Part shown: positions 1-7,345 of the stretch, piece after piece | How positions within the stretch are numbered: position 1 is the stretch's first letter | Layout: every line of letters starts with the position of its first letter | Source of the DNA: Mycobacterium paraffinicum | Lineage (GTDB): Bacteria; Actinomycetota; Actinomycetes; Mycobacteriales; Mycobacteriaceae | Assembly (NCBI RefSeq): GCF_001907675.1 | Contig: NZ_MPNT01000019.1 | Span: 1-64,000, forward strand | Length of the DNA stretch: 64,000 nucleotides | Direction: 5' to 3' | Translations under genes and position numbers: made by a program | The notes under the pieces: generated by a model | What the model was told of the DNA's origin: nothing | What the model saw: the letters and a program-made list of their open reading frames with translations, nothing else | Databases searched by the model: none

Positions 1-1
1 C

Positions 2-70
2 AGCAAATCCCGCGCCGACCACACGCCATCAACAGAACAGGAGGACACCCCGGCGGCACTGACCGCCTAA
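2..70 (+). CDS. C-terminal end of an unknown protein (partial, enters from the left edge)
   Basis: An open frame enters at the left edge and ends at a TAA at 68-70, giving 22 residues (SKSRADHT...TPAALTA). The composition (polar, Ala/Pro-rich tail) and GC-ending codons fit the C-terminus of a plasmid protein, but the piece is too short to identify. The other two forward frames also read for some distance, so the call rests only on codon character. Confidence 0.3.
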   Translation, partial: SKSRADHTPSTEQEDTPAALTA

Positions 71-295
71 ACCACCAAGTCGAAGAATCACACGACGACG
101 TCGTACACCACGTCCCTGGACTTGACCGTCGCATAACCCCGGGGTCGGCTGTGTTCAGCGGGGGCGTGTGGCCTCCGCTCAATTGGGTTTGAGTCCTTTA
201 CACTTGATGAAGTGCGCTCCGATGCGGCCGGTTAAACAAACGGCTTCGGGACCAGCGTTGGGGATGACCTCCGGGTCTGCGCTCTAGTCGAATGG

Positions 296-328
296 CCCCG
301 GCCTCGCCAACCTGGCTTGAGGCCGGGG
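296..328 (-). terminator. Candidate hairpin terminator downstream of int
   Basis: A perfect 10-bp inverted repeat (CCCCGGCCTC / GAGGCCGGGG, arms 296-305 and 319-328, 13-nt loop) lies about 95 bases past the integrase stop codon. It has no clear U-tract, as is common in mycobacteria. It is oriented to end int transcription, or to separate int from whatever enters from the left. The rest of 71-422 shows no gene; a 10-bp palindrome at 95-104 and another at 136-145 (ACCCCGGGGT) are the only other structure seen. An attachment site could lie here but none could be defined. Confidence 0.5.
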
Positions 329-422
329 TCTAACGATTGGGTCTCCCTTCCCGTGCGATTGCCAGACAGCCTTGCCGCCACCTCGATCCCTGAGAAATGG
401 GACGAAACAGGGCCAAACCGGA

Positions 423-1514
423 TCAGCTGCGGCCCGCACGAAAAGTATCGTCGAGCGAGTCAAGCGCGGTTGCGATGTCGTCAAGCTCGTCGTCGAAGAG
501 ATCCGCGTAGGTGTGTGCGGTCACGGTGATTGATGCGTGGCCCATTGCCTTTTGCAGGAGTCGCAAGTCGGCGCCGGCCCGTCGTGACAGCGATGCGTAG
601 GTATGCCGTAGGTCATGCACACGCAAGTTGTCCCGGCCGATCTCAGTCACAGACTTCCGCCAGTTGACCGCACGCTTCCAGTTCTCCAGGCTCAGCCGGG
701 AACCCTTCGGCGACGCGATCGCCGGCGCGCCACAGGGTCGTGCGTCGAGCCGCGCCTTAAGTGCCGGCATCAAGCGCTCGGGGATTGGGACAGAACGTCG
801 GCCGGCTTGCGATTTCGGGTTCCCTTCAACGAGTTTGCCGCCGACTTGGGTCATCGACCGGCGAACACGGATTCGACGAGCGCCCAGGTCGACATCCTCG
901 ACATTGAGGCCGGTGAGTTCACCGAATCGTAGGCCTGTGTAAGCCAGGAGCAAGACGACGTCACCTTGAGCGCCGCATGTTTGGGCAAGTGTTGCGACTT
1001 CGCCGACGGTTAGATAGACGTGTGTGGCTTGCCGCATCGGTGGGAATTTGGTGCGTGATGCGGGGTTCTTGCCGAGGAGCTGGTCTTCCTCGACGGCGCG
1101 GTCAAGGGTCATCTTGAGGACCGAGTGCGTCCACCTCACGGTCCGCGGTCCGAGACCCGACGCTGACATGGCATTCACCCATCGTTGGATCGACTCGTGG
1201 TCGATTCTTGCGATCGGCCACGAACCAAACTGTGGCTCGATACGCAGCCTCCAGTTGTCTTCGTATCCGCGGCGGACTTTCGCGCTCAGGTCGGGTCGGG
1301 AGGCTAGCCACGATCGATAGACGTTGCGGAGCAGGATTTTGCCGCCGCGTGGGTCCACCCTGACGCCCGCGGCGCTGTCGGTGACGAGCCTTGCTTCGAA
1401 CTGGCGCGCCTCCCGCTCTGTTCGGAAGCTCTTCTTGCGCTTCGAACGATCCGGTAGGCGCCATTGGACGTCATAACGCACGCCGTCCTTCGTCTCGCGG
1501 CGCTTTATGGCCAA
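423..1514 (-). CDS. int: Tyrosine-type site-specific integrase
   Basis: A 363-residue phage-type integrase that would recombine short attachment sites to integrate or excise the element, or resolve multimers. The N-terminus (about 1-50) is a basic arm-binding domain, 60-150 is a SAM-like core-binding domain, and the C-terminal half is the catalytic domain. The catalytic set is visible: Arg196 (TGLRFGE), a Lys near 234, His300-x-x-Arg303 (HDLRHT), His326 (MGH) and the nucleophile Tyr336 (HTYADLF). Length and motif order match functional actinophage/ICE integrases, with no sign of decay. The excisionase-like gene lies 126 bases upstream on the same strand, the usual xis-int order. An integrase next to parAB suggests the element can exist both integrated and as a plasmid. 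Confidence 0.95.
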   Translation of the reverse strand: MAIKRRETKDGVRYDVQWRLPDRSKRKKSFRTEREARQFEARLVTDSAAGVRVDPRGGKILLRNVYRSWLASRPDLSAKVRRGYEDNWRLRIEPQFGSWPIARIDHESIQRWVNAMSASGLGPRTVRWTHSVLKMTLDRAVEEDQLLGKNPASRTKFPPMRQATHVYLTVGEVATLAQTCGAQGDVVLLLAYTGLRFGELTGLNVEDVDLGARRIRVRRSMTQVGGKLVEGNPKSQAGRRSVPIPERLMPALKARLDARPCGAPAIASPKGSRLSLENWKRAVNWRKSVTEIGRDNLRVHDLRHTYASLSRRAGADLRLLQKAMGHASITVTAHTYADLFDDELDDIATALDSLDDTFRAGRS

Positions 1515-1640
1515 GATTCCTCCGGAATGACGTTGGGGGAATTGAGGATCAGTGCCTGCAGCCAGCAGTGAGCGTGTGCAAGCTTGATCGTTAGCTCAAA
1601 ATTTGCGGTTGTGCTAAGTCGTGGGTGAGGGCGAATCGCT

Positions 1641-1856
1641 CTACACCCGAGTCGATTCCAGCCAATCTTTGACGTCATCCAGTAACCATCGACGGTGCCG
1701 ATCGCTAAGCCTGAGGTGATGTGGACCAGGCGCATCAATCCCACGTTCCCGCCTGGCCGCCCAATCATGCAGCGTTGAGACCGGAACTCCGGTCATTGCT
1801 CGAACTTCATGAGCGGTGAGCATGACCGACGCATTTTCTATAGTCATCGTCTCCAA
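1641..1856 (-). CDS. xis: Excisionase-like helix-turn-helix protein
   Basis: A 71-residue protein with a MerR/AlpA-type winged HTH: a turn motif of the LTAHEVRAMTGVPVSTLHDW type followed by HRRWLLDDVKDWLES, typical of small excisionases and directionality factors. It lies directly upstream of and parallel to int, so it probably directs excision or represses int. An internal ATG at about codon 12 (MLTAHEVRA...) would give a shorter, equally plausible protein. Homologues also serve as plain regulators, so the excisionase role is inferred from position. Confidence 0.8.
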   Translation of the reverse strand: METMTIENASVMLTAHEVRAMTGVPVSTLHDWAARRERGIDAPGPHHLRLSDRHRRWLLDDVKDWLESTRV

Positions 1857-2017
1857 CCCCGTCTCCCGCCGTTGGTACTGGCCGGCAGGTCATACCGAGA
1901 TCATGAGGCATAGTTCTCGATTCCCGCTACCAGCAGTGCGACATTCGATCGGAAATGCACCGTCGAGTGCGGTCAGGGGGTCGAATCTGCGAGACCGGCT
2001 TTAGGAGAGCGGTCAAG

Positions 2018-2042
2018 CCCTTCTGGTTGAGGTCCAGAAGGG
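2018..2042. other. Perfect 9-bp inverted repeat (hairpin or operator)
   Basis: CCCTTCTGG (2018-2026) and CCAGAAGGG (2034-2042) form a perfect stem with a 7-nt loop. There is no U-tract on either side, so it could be a terminator-like hairpin or a protein-binding site. Confidence 0.45.
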
Positions 2043-2219
2043 GTGTCTGAGCTGGTCATATAGCGCCATCGCACACCAAGCGAAACCACCGCGTGCCGAC
2101 CAGTGCAGATAGCGGGTTTCAGGCTGCTGTGGTACGGGTCTCGTTGGCATAAGTGTGTCGTAGCGCGTGAACGAGCGCACCCGACCGTTTCCCGGATCGG
2201 ACAGGTGGTTGTGGTGAGT

Positions 2220-2282
2220 GGTGCGGATCGGTGCGGATGTGTTGCATTGGTGGGCAGTTGATTTGGCGACAGTGGGTGCGGA
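2220..2282. repeat. Short direct repeats GGTGCGGA(T/C), iteron-like
   Basis: GGTGCGGAT occurs at 2220-2228 and 2230-2238, ten bases apart and so on the same helix face. A third GGTGCGGA is at 2275-2282. The repeats sit about 50-100 bases upstream of a putative DNA-binding gene, an arrangement seen for iterons or operator half-sites. Three copies are few, so the origin reading is speculative. Confidence 0.3.
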
Positions 2283-2328
2283 CAAATGGGGACACAGATG
2301 ATGTTGGTCAGGTTGGTAGAGCGCGACG

Positions 2329-2895
2329 ATGGGTGTGTCCTATGGTTCCCACGTGGTGAACATCAATTCGAAATCGGCGGCGCGCAAGCGTGTCCGGGAG
2401 GCGCAGCATAAGGCCAACGAGGCACGTCTGGAGCGTGAGCGTCAAAATGTCGATGACGCTGCGTCGTTTCTCGTCGAGATTGGGCGGCTGGTCGCCGTCG
2501 ACGAGTGGGAGCGCAACCGTATCCTCGAGATACGCGCAGAGGGGGAGCGGCGCCGTCACGAACACCGCCAGGCTGGCGCGACAGCGGTGGCCCGGATGCA
2601 AGGCCGTGGTGAAAGCCTCACTGCGATCGCTGAACTGGCGGGAGTCAAAGTCGGTGAGGTGCGCGCGGTGTTGAAGTCTGCCGACGCGCAGGCAGCGCCA
2701 CGCGCGGATGCACTAGGCGCGGAAGGCAGCGCGGCGCGGGGCGCAGGAGAGGGCGCGGTGCCGGAAGCCGGCGGTGGCGCAGCCACCGACGCCGCGGCGC
2801 AAGCACTAGGTTCGGTAGACGCCGCCGCGCGAGAGGTCGGCGGTGGCGTGCCCAACAACGTGGCGGCACAAGCACTAGGTGCTGGTGCGCCGTGA
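2329..2895 (+). CDS. Putative DNA-binding protein with charged helical N-terminus and Ala-rich repeat tail
   Basis: A 188-residue protein of unknown function. Residues about 10-95 are highly charged and predicted helical (KRVREAQHKANEARLERERQ...). At about 95-118 there is a small HTH-like segment (GESLTAIAELAGVKVGEVRAVL) of the kind found in plasmid regulators. The last 70 residues are Ala/Gly-rich with an imperfect 23-residue repeat ending in AAQALG, encoded by a 69-bp DNA repeat. The stop overlaps a GTG start of the next frame by 4 bases. Position just upstream of the partition locus suggests a role in plasmid maintenance or its control; that is inference only. Confidence 0.65.
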   Translation: MGVSYGSHVVNINSKSAARKRVREAQHKANEARLERERQNVDDAASFLVEIGRLVAVDEWERNRILEIRAEGERRRHEHRQAGATAVARMQGRGESLTAIAELAGVKVGEVRAVLKSADAQAAPRADALGAEGSAARGAGEGAVPEAGGGAATDAAAQALGSVDAAAREVGGGVPNNVAAQALGAGAP

Positions 2896-3206
2896 ACCGT
2901 CGACCGACGGTGTCGGTGAGGTCGTCAAGCGTCGGTGCACGTGCGAACGACTATGGGGGCGCTTTGTGGGTGGACCCGGTTGTGCATGCCAGCGGATGCC
3001 GCCGGTTCGACTCCTACGTCGTGCGGGGCCCCGGCGCAATCAACGCCCCGATCCACGAGTGCCCGAGGAAGTGGTCACCCTCTCGGCGGCGGCTGCCGGC
3101 CAACGTCATGATGTGGCCGGATGCCATCGGGAGCGGCGAGTCGATGAGGCGCGCGCACAACTCACTGCCGCGGCGGAATCGCGTGACTTTTGGGGTGATG
3201 ATCTGA
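2892..3206 (+). CDS. Hypothetical protein, translationally coupled to the upstream gene
   Basis: A 104-residue frame whose GTG start overlaps the upstream TGA (GTGA), a junction used repeatedly in this window, and whose stop falls 11 bases before the first parS-like palindrome. The protein is basic, rich in Arg, Ser and Pro, and has no recognised domain. A competing frame (2879-3490) reads through both palindromes and is less likely, although its middle part also has coding character. Gene boundaries fit better than codon evidence does, so confidence is low. Confidence 0.35.
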   Translation: MNRRPTVSVRSSSVGARANDYGGALWVDPVVHASGCRRFDSYVVRGPGAINAPIHECPRKWSPSRRRLPANVMMWPDAIGSGESMRRAHNSLPRRNRVTFGVMI

Positions 3207-3217
3207 GCCCGGCATGT

Positions 3218-3239
3218 CCAGTTTTCCGCGGAAAACTGG
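3218..3239. other. parS: parS-like centromere site 1 (perfect 22-bp palindrome)
   Basis: The palindrome has core CAGTTTTCCGCGGAAAACTG at 3219-3238 plus one further paired base on each side. A second copy lies 121 bases downstream and a degenerate copy follows parB. Placement around parAB and near-identity between copies indicate the ParB-binding centromere. Confidence 0.8.
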
Positions 3240-3338
3240 CCTGTCGCTCGTCAATCGACGCAAGTCATGGACTCGCTGATGTGATTGACGGACCGGGAAG
3301 GCGCGAAAGACGGCATGCGATCTCCGGTTGGATCTGGG

Positions 3339-3358
3339 CAGTTTTCCGCGGAAAACTG
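3339..3358. other. parS: parS-like centromere site 2 (20-bp palindrome)
   Basis: CAGTTTTCCGCGGAAAACTG is identical to the core of site 1 and lies 125 bases upstream of the parA start. It may also allow ParB or ParA to autoregulate the parAB promoter. Confidence 0.8.
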
Positions 3359-3482
3359 GCGAGATGTAATGCACAATTCAGCGTGTCTGAGGGGCGGTCG
3401 TTCGGTCAGCGACGTATTTCCTGGCGGCCGGTTCCCGGAGTGGGCCGCAGCCGCGGCCCAAGCGCACCAAGGTCTTCTCCCC

Positions 3483-4199
3483 ATGACTAAAGTTGTCACT
3501 GTTTTGAACCAAAAAGGCGGTGTCGGCAAGAGCACCGCGACCGTCAATCTGGCCGCCGTACGAGCCCAAAAACTGACCGCATATCTCGAGCCCGACGCGT
3601 TCTCGCCGGTGGCTGCGGTCTCGATAGACCCGCAGGGGTCGGCAAAATGGTGGGCCAACCGGGTCGACGCACTCCCCTTCCATCTTGTCCAAGCGCACGA
3701 CGATCCCCTCGAATGGCTGCAGCAGCTCAACAACCTGCCCGGTATTGTCGAGGTCTACGTCGATACCGCCGGCTGGTTCGACCTCGACGCGGACTCCTCT
3801 CGAGATGGTCTAGGTGACGGATACTCCGCCGATGCACTGCGGACCGTCCTCGACGTCACCGCCGAAGCGATCGTCCCGGTGCTGCCGGCGCCGATGTGCT
3901 TCGACCCAACCGCGCGCACGATCCGTAAGCTTCTCGAACCGCGCAACATCCCCTACCGGGTCTTCATCAATGATTGGGACCCGCGCGATGGCGAACACTG
4001 GTTAAAGCAAACGCAGAAGTTCATTCGCGGACAGGGATGGCCCTTAGCCGAGACGGTAGTGCGGCACTACAAGATTCACACGAATGCCTGCAGCGAGGGC
4101 GTCGTGGTCACCCAGTACAAGAAGAGTGGCTCGGCGGCCAACGCGGCGGCTGACTTCTACAAGCTCGCCGACGAACTGAACATGGTAGGAGTCCGGTAA
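3483..4199 (+). CDS. parA: ParA-type partition ATPase
   Basis: A 238-residue deviant-Walker ATPase of the ParA/MinD family that drives segregation of ParB-parS complexes over the nucleoid. MTKVVTVLNQ is followed by KGGVGKST (11-18), with the signature Lys11 and catalytic Lys16; a Walker B-like VYVDTAGW lies near residue 97. It lacks the N-terminal HTH of type Ia ParA, so it is a type Ib-sized protein. The ATG at 3483 is chosen because it opens the Walker A strand; upstream in-frame codons run across parS site 2. The stop overlaps the parB start by one base (TAATG). Confidence 0.95.
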   Translation: MTKVVTVLNQKGGVGKSTATVNLAAVRAQKLTAYLEPDAFSPVAAVSIDPQGSAKWWANRVDALPFHLVQAHDDPLEWLQQLNNLPGIVEVYVDTAGWFDLDADSSRDGLGDGYSADALRTVLDVTAEAIVPVLPAPMCFDPTARTIRKLLEPRNIPYRVFINDWDPRDGEHWLKQTQKFIRGQGWPLAETVVRHYKIHTNACSEGVVVTQYKKSGSAANAAADFYKLADELNMVGVR

Positions 4200-5089
4200 T
4201 GGGGCGCGGTGGTGTCAAGACATTCGATGATCTCGTCGATGCTGTTGGCGACAACTCATCTGTTGACGGAAACGCGAAGATTCCCGTCGTCGCCCCACGG
4301 TCGGGCCTGTCGCGGTCGGTGGCTCTACGAGACCTGGTCGGCAACCCACACAACCCGCGCGATTCGGTCGGTGACCTCGACGAGTTGGCCTCCATCGTTG
4401 ACTTCCAACTACAGCCCGTAGTTGTTGTCACCCGAGGAGCATTTCAAAACATCTACCCCGAGACCACGATTTCGGCGCGGTGGGTAGTAATCATCGGCAA
4501 CCGGCGGTTGGCCGCCGCGCACAAGTTCGGCCGACCCGAGCTCGACATCGTGATCAAAGACGAACTCGCCAATGATCGCGCAACGCTGCTCACGGCTGTA
4601 ATCTCCGAGAACGTCGACCGCTCGGGATTCGACGTGATCGAGGAAGCCAAAGCTGTCGAGAGGCTAGTGGGGGAGTACGGCAGCGCTGACGCCGCGGCCG
4701 AACATCTTCGTAAGAGCAAGACGTGGGTGTCACATCGGCGCGCGCTACTCAAACTGGCACCCGATCTTCAGGAAGCCACCCGCAGGGGCGATCTGGCGAT
4801 TCGCGAAGCGCGTTCACTTGCCCAGGTTCCGCTCGCACAGCAGGTGGCCCGGTGGAAGGCCGCTCGCGGCCGGCGCAGTGAAGGGGCCAACACCGCCAAT
4901 GAAACCGAAGACGGCAATTCGGATTCGGCGGCACGAGACGAACCAACGGCGCCGCCGCTGCGCTCGGTGACGCGGGCGCTTCGAAAGTTCGACGCGGATC
5001 CACGCGCCCTGGCGATAGCGTTGCGCGATCAACTTGGCGATAAAGGAGCCAGGACACTGGTCGGCCAGCTCAGGAAGTTGCTCACATAG
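4199..5089 (+). CDS. parB: ParB-type centromere-binding partition protein
   Basis: A 296-residue ParB/Spo0J-family protein. The N-terminal CTPase/ParB-N domain carries NPRD (about residue 50), the GNRRLAAA motif (about 101) and an ENVDR motif (about 141), the set that binds CTP and spreads from parS. A central HTH (about 165-190, AAEHLRKSKTWVSHRRALLKL) would read the palindromes, and the C-terminus (about 250-296) is a likely dimerisation domain. Cotranscribed with parA. A degenerate copy of the palindrome lies 11 bases past its stop. Confidence 0.93.
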   Translation: MGRGGVKTFDDLVDAVGDNSSVDGNAKIPVVAPRSGLSRSVALRDLVGNPHNPRDSVGDLDELASIVDFQLQPVVVVTRGAFQNIYPETTISARWVVIIGNRRLAAAHKFGRPELDIVIKDELANDRATLLTAVISENVDRSGFDVIEEAKAVERLVGEYGSADAAAEHLRKSKTWVSHRRALLKLAPDLQEATRRGDLAIREARSLAQVPLAQQVARWKAARGRRSEGANTANETEDGNSDSAARDEPTAPPLRSVTRALRKFDADPRALAIALRDQLGDKGARTLVGQLRKLLT

Positions 5090-5100
5090 CATCGCGAGGG

Positions 5101-5122
5101 TCAGTTTTCCGTGGAAAGCTGA
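5101..5122. other. parS: parS-like centromere site 3 (degenerate)
   Basis: A TCAGTTTTCCG left arm is followed by a right arm with two mismatches to a perfect palindrome. It shares the TCAGTTTTCCG/GGAAA core with sites 1 and 2, so the parAB genes are bracketed by ParB-site-like sequences. The rest of 5123-5351 holds no gene. Confidence 0.6.
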
Positions 5123-5351
5123 CCCATCCATCGAGGTGGCGTGGCATACTGCACGCTCAGCCACACTCAATTATGTTGGGCGTCAAGCGGTTTCGGTGGC
5201 ACCGTTCGATATCGCAGGTGGTGGTTGTCGGCGTCAACACCGGCGAGCCGAAAGCCAAACGCACCCCACGGCAACGCTCACAGCTGGGAGCGCTGGGAGG
5301 CGTGAGCGGCGAAGTTGGTGCTGGTGATAGCCGCGTGGGCGCGGTTTAGGT

Positions 5352-5357
5352 GATACT
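5352..5357 (+). promoter_or_regulatory. Candidate -10 box (GATACT) of a leaderless promoter
   Basis: GATACT ends exactly 7 bases before the ATG at 5365, placing the transcription start at or next to the start codon. The same spacing and near-identical flank (ATACTG-C---GTATGTCG) occur before the paralogous gene at 15635. No Shine-Dalgarno sequence is present. Confidence 0.55.
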
Positions 5358-5364
5358 GCCGGGT

Positions 5365-6405
5365 ATGTCGCTCGATGAGGTGGTGGCTGAGGCTGGCCGT
5401 GTATTGGGCGATGCGCGCAGGCTTTTCGGGGCGGCGCCGATGATTAACGGGGGTTGGTCATCAACGTCGGGACTGGTGACGGGTCGCCAGGTTGTGGCAG
5501 GCGCGGGACAGGCCGCCGCCGCAGGCTGGGGTGGTGCGGCGGCCACCGGGTACGGCGTTGCCAACACTGGGCAGCTATTTTCCCTGGATCACACCATCGC
5601 CGCCGACGCGGGGACCGGCCCGCCGCTGACCGGCGTGGGAGAGGCTGCTGCCGCGGGTGGCGGGGGCATGGATGGGGTGATCACCGATACCCGTTCGGGG
5701 GTGGCCGCGATCGCTCCTGCCACCGGAACCCCGGCAGGCAAGCGGGAATTGGTGACGCATTTGCAAAGCCAGCTGGATCGGGCCAAGGCCCTGTTGCGCA
5801 TCTGTGAGCGGCGCAATATGGAGCTGGCGGCGTTGATCGGGCGAGGTGCCGGCGGCTACGGCGCAGGGATGGGCGCGATGCCGATGGGCGCCGGCGCCAT
5901 GACCGGTGGCATGCCGATGGGCGGCCTGGGCGCCGCCGGCGGGGGAGTGGGCAGCCCACTTTCTATCCCCGGCCTCGACACCGCCCTGTCCGGGCTTACC
6001 CGAAACCACCACCACACCAACCCCGAACTCGCCGGTGACCACGACGCCGCGATCGCTGGGGGAGGGCCATTAGCGCGCATCGCGGTCAAAGCCGCACTAA
6101 CCCGCTTGGGGTGCCCCTATGTCTGGGGGGCCAAGGGGCCCAACCAATTTGACTGCTCCGGCCTGGTTCACTGGTCCTACGCTCAGGCCGGCATCACCTT
6201 GGGTCCCGACACATACACCCAGATTCACCAGGGCGCCAAGGTAGCTCATGGAAACGTCGAAGCCGGAGACCTGATCTTTCCCGAAGCAGGGCACGTCATG
6301 CTCGCCATCAGCCCAACGCAGTGCGTAGAAGCCCAGCAATCCGGTGTGCCGGTCAGGATTTCGCCGATGCCAGCCTCGTACGTGGCGCGCCGGCCGATGG
6401 CGTAG
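5365..6405 (+). CDS. WXG-bearing (DUF4226-like) NlpC/P60 peptidoglycan hydrolase
   Basis: A 346-residue protein with two parts. Residues 1-150 form a helical domain with a W55-G-G57 motif, similar throughout to the N-terminus of the protein at 15635-16642; such WXG-containing domains are typical of ESX-associated proteins. A Gly/Met-rich linker follows (about 160-215). The C-terminus (about 235-340) is an NlpC/P60 endopeptidase with catalytic Cys264 in FDCSGLV and His310 in AGHVM. It probably cleaves peptide stems of peptidoglycan so that the conjugation/ESX apparatus can cross the wall, the job VirB1-type enzymes do elsewhere. There is no Sec signal, so ESX export is plausible. ATG 5365 is chosen over GTG 5350 by match to the paralogue. 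The 3' end overlaps the convergent regulator gene by 53 bases. Confidence 0.88.
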   Translation: MSLDEVVAEAGRVLGDARRLFGAAPMINGGWSSTSGLVTGRQVVAGAGQAAAAGWGGAAATGYGVANTGQLFSLDHTIAADAGTGPPLTGVGEAAAAGGGGMDGVITDTRSGVAAIAPATGTPAGKRELVTHLQSQLDRAKALLRICERRNMELAALIGRGAGGYGAGMGAMPMGAGAMTGGMPMGGLGAAGGGVGSPLSIPGLDTALSGLTRNHHHTNPELAGDHDAAIAGGGPLARIAVKAALTRLGCPYVWGAKGPNQFDCSGLVHWSYAQAGITLGPDTYTQIHQGAKVAHGNVEAGDLIFPEAGHVMLAISPTQCVEAQQSGVPVRISPMPASYVARRPMA

Positions 6406-7024
6406 CAGTTTCGGTCGAGGCCTGCGCGTCCCCGGCGGCGTCGCGGATGACGTCGCGATACTCGTGCAGCTCGGTCAGCGCCGACATGGTCTCGCTAAAC
6501 GACTTTCCGCGCACGTGCGGCAGACTCGCGACAATGAGCGACTCTAACTGCAACAGTTGATCGTCGAGGTCGCGCAGCGTTGCCTTCGCCTGTGCACTGT
6601 TGCTGTGGCGCACCAGAATCTGTGCGCATATCGCAGATATCGCCGCTATCGCCTTAGCGATTCCCAAGGCCTGCAACGTGGTGCGCGGATCGGTCGACAC
6701 CGACTCGAACGAGGGCTGCGCCGTGAGCGCCGCTGCCGGGCGCGGTTGGGTCTGCGGGATGGGCTCACCGCGGCGTAGCGCATCGAGGGTGCCGCGCGGC
6801 CACTGCAGGGCATCTTCGAACTTCACGCGGTTGATCCGATGAGGAAATGACTTGCCGCGCTCAAGCAACGCGGCCGTGTTCAGCGACACATTCGCCGCGT
6901 CAGCTAGCTCTCGCTGCGTTTCCAGCCCAACTTCGACTCGGCGGTCGGCAACGGCCTTGCCGACCCGCTCTAGCGGGCTCTCGCCAGGTGGAGTCGCCTT
7001 GGTGCTCACCGTGTCCTTCGCCAT
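6353..7024 (-). CDS. XRE-family transcriptional regulator with helical C-terminal domain
   Basis: A 223-residue protein. Residues about 16-75 form an XRE/Cro-C1 HTH (RVGKAVADRR... QRELADAANVSLNTAALLERGK). The rest is a long helical region rich in Ala and Leu that probably oligomerises. It is transcribed divergently from the whiB-like gene. A TATAGT -10 box and a 10-bp palindrome at its own start fit autorepression. It overlaps the 3' end of the NlpC/P60 gene on the opposite strand. It could set conjugation/ESX expression together with WhiB; targets cannot be told from the sequence. Confidence 0.85.
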   Translation of the reverse strand: MAKDTVSTKATPPGESPLERVGKAVADRRVEVGLETQRELADAANVSLNTAALLERGKSFPHRINRVKFEDALQWPRGTLDALRRGEPIPQTQPRPAAALTAQPSFESVSTDPRTTLQALGIAKAIAAISAICAQILVRHSNSAQAKATLRDLDDQLLQLESLIVASLPHVRGKSFSETMSALTELHEYRDVIRDAAGDAQASTETATPSAGAPRTRLASAKS

Positions 7025-7059
7025 CGTCGCCGCCGTCGTCGACCGACGACCTCTCGGAT

Positions 7060-7077
7060 ACTTGCAAGTTAACTATA
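7060..7077 (-). promoter_or_regulatory. Promoter and palindromic operator of the XRE regulator
   Basis: On the minus strand TATAGT (7072-7077) is a good -10 box. ACTTGCAAGT (7060-7069), a perfect 10-bp palindrome, lies 2 bases downstream over the expected transcription start. This is the geometry of an autorepressed promoter. The remainder of the 320-base divergent region (7025-7345) contains no gene. Confidence 0.6.
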
Positions 7078-7334
7078 GAAGTTGACCACGTTCAGCCACG
7101 GTCGGACACGGGATCCCAACAGATGTGCCACGCGAGAGATGCACAGAAATAGCCTGTTTAAGGCAGAAAAGCATGGTTTCGCGCAGCAGATGCGCAGGGG
7201 TGCCAATACGCTGTACGCCCTTGAACTGTGTCGACTTACTCTGCCGAAACCTTCATCTGCACTGATGTTGCCTATCAGCGCATGAGCAGCTATAAACGTA
7301 GTCAGTACACAACATACACAATATGATGCACAGG

Positions 7335-7340
7335 TATAAT
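7335..7340 (+). promoter_or_regulatory. Perfect -10 box (TATAAT) of the whiB-like gene
   Basis: TATAAT ends 5 bases before the ATG at 7346, so the transcript would start at or just inside the ATG: a leaderless or near-leaderless start. No convincing -35 element is visible, consistent with an activator or with extended -10 use. Confidence 0.6.
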
Positions 7341-7345
7341 TAGGA

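Larger units (their letters stand above)
1857..2328. other. Intergenic region with hairpin and short repeats; no convincing gene
   Basis: This 472-base stretch separates xis from the next rightward gene. It contains a 9-bp perfect inverted repeat at 2018-2042 and a G/T-rich stretch at about 2205-2300 with three copies of GGTGCGGA. A minus-strand open frame at 2013-2285 (90 codons) has no recognisable domain or convincing codon use and was not called. The region could hold a promoter, the int/xis control region or part of an origin; the sequence alone does not decide. Confidence 0.4.

Noticed and set aside
2013..2285. Minus-strand 90-codon frame left of the 2329 gene
   Set aside because: No recognisable family and unconvincing composition; its last codons are the 2018-2042 hairpin.
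2945..3024. tRNA-like segment: 6 of 7 acceptor-like pairs and a GGTTCGACTCC T-arm-like stretch over 80 bases
   Set aside because: The T stem has two mismatches, no anticodon stem with a U33 loop can be drawn, and the D arm loop would be far too long. A covariance-model search would settle it.
2879..3490. Frame of 203 codons running across both parS palindromes
   Set aside because: It reads through two 20-bp palindromes and into the parA start. The GTG frame ending at 3206 fits the gene boundaries better, though its middle part does look partly coding.
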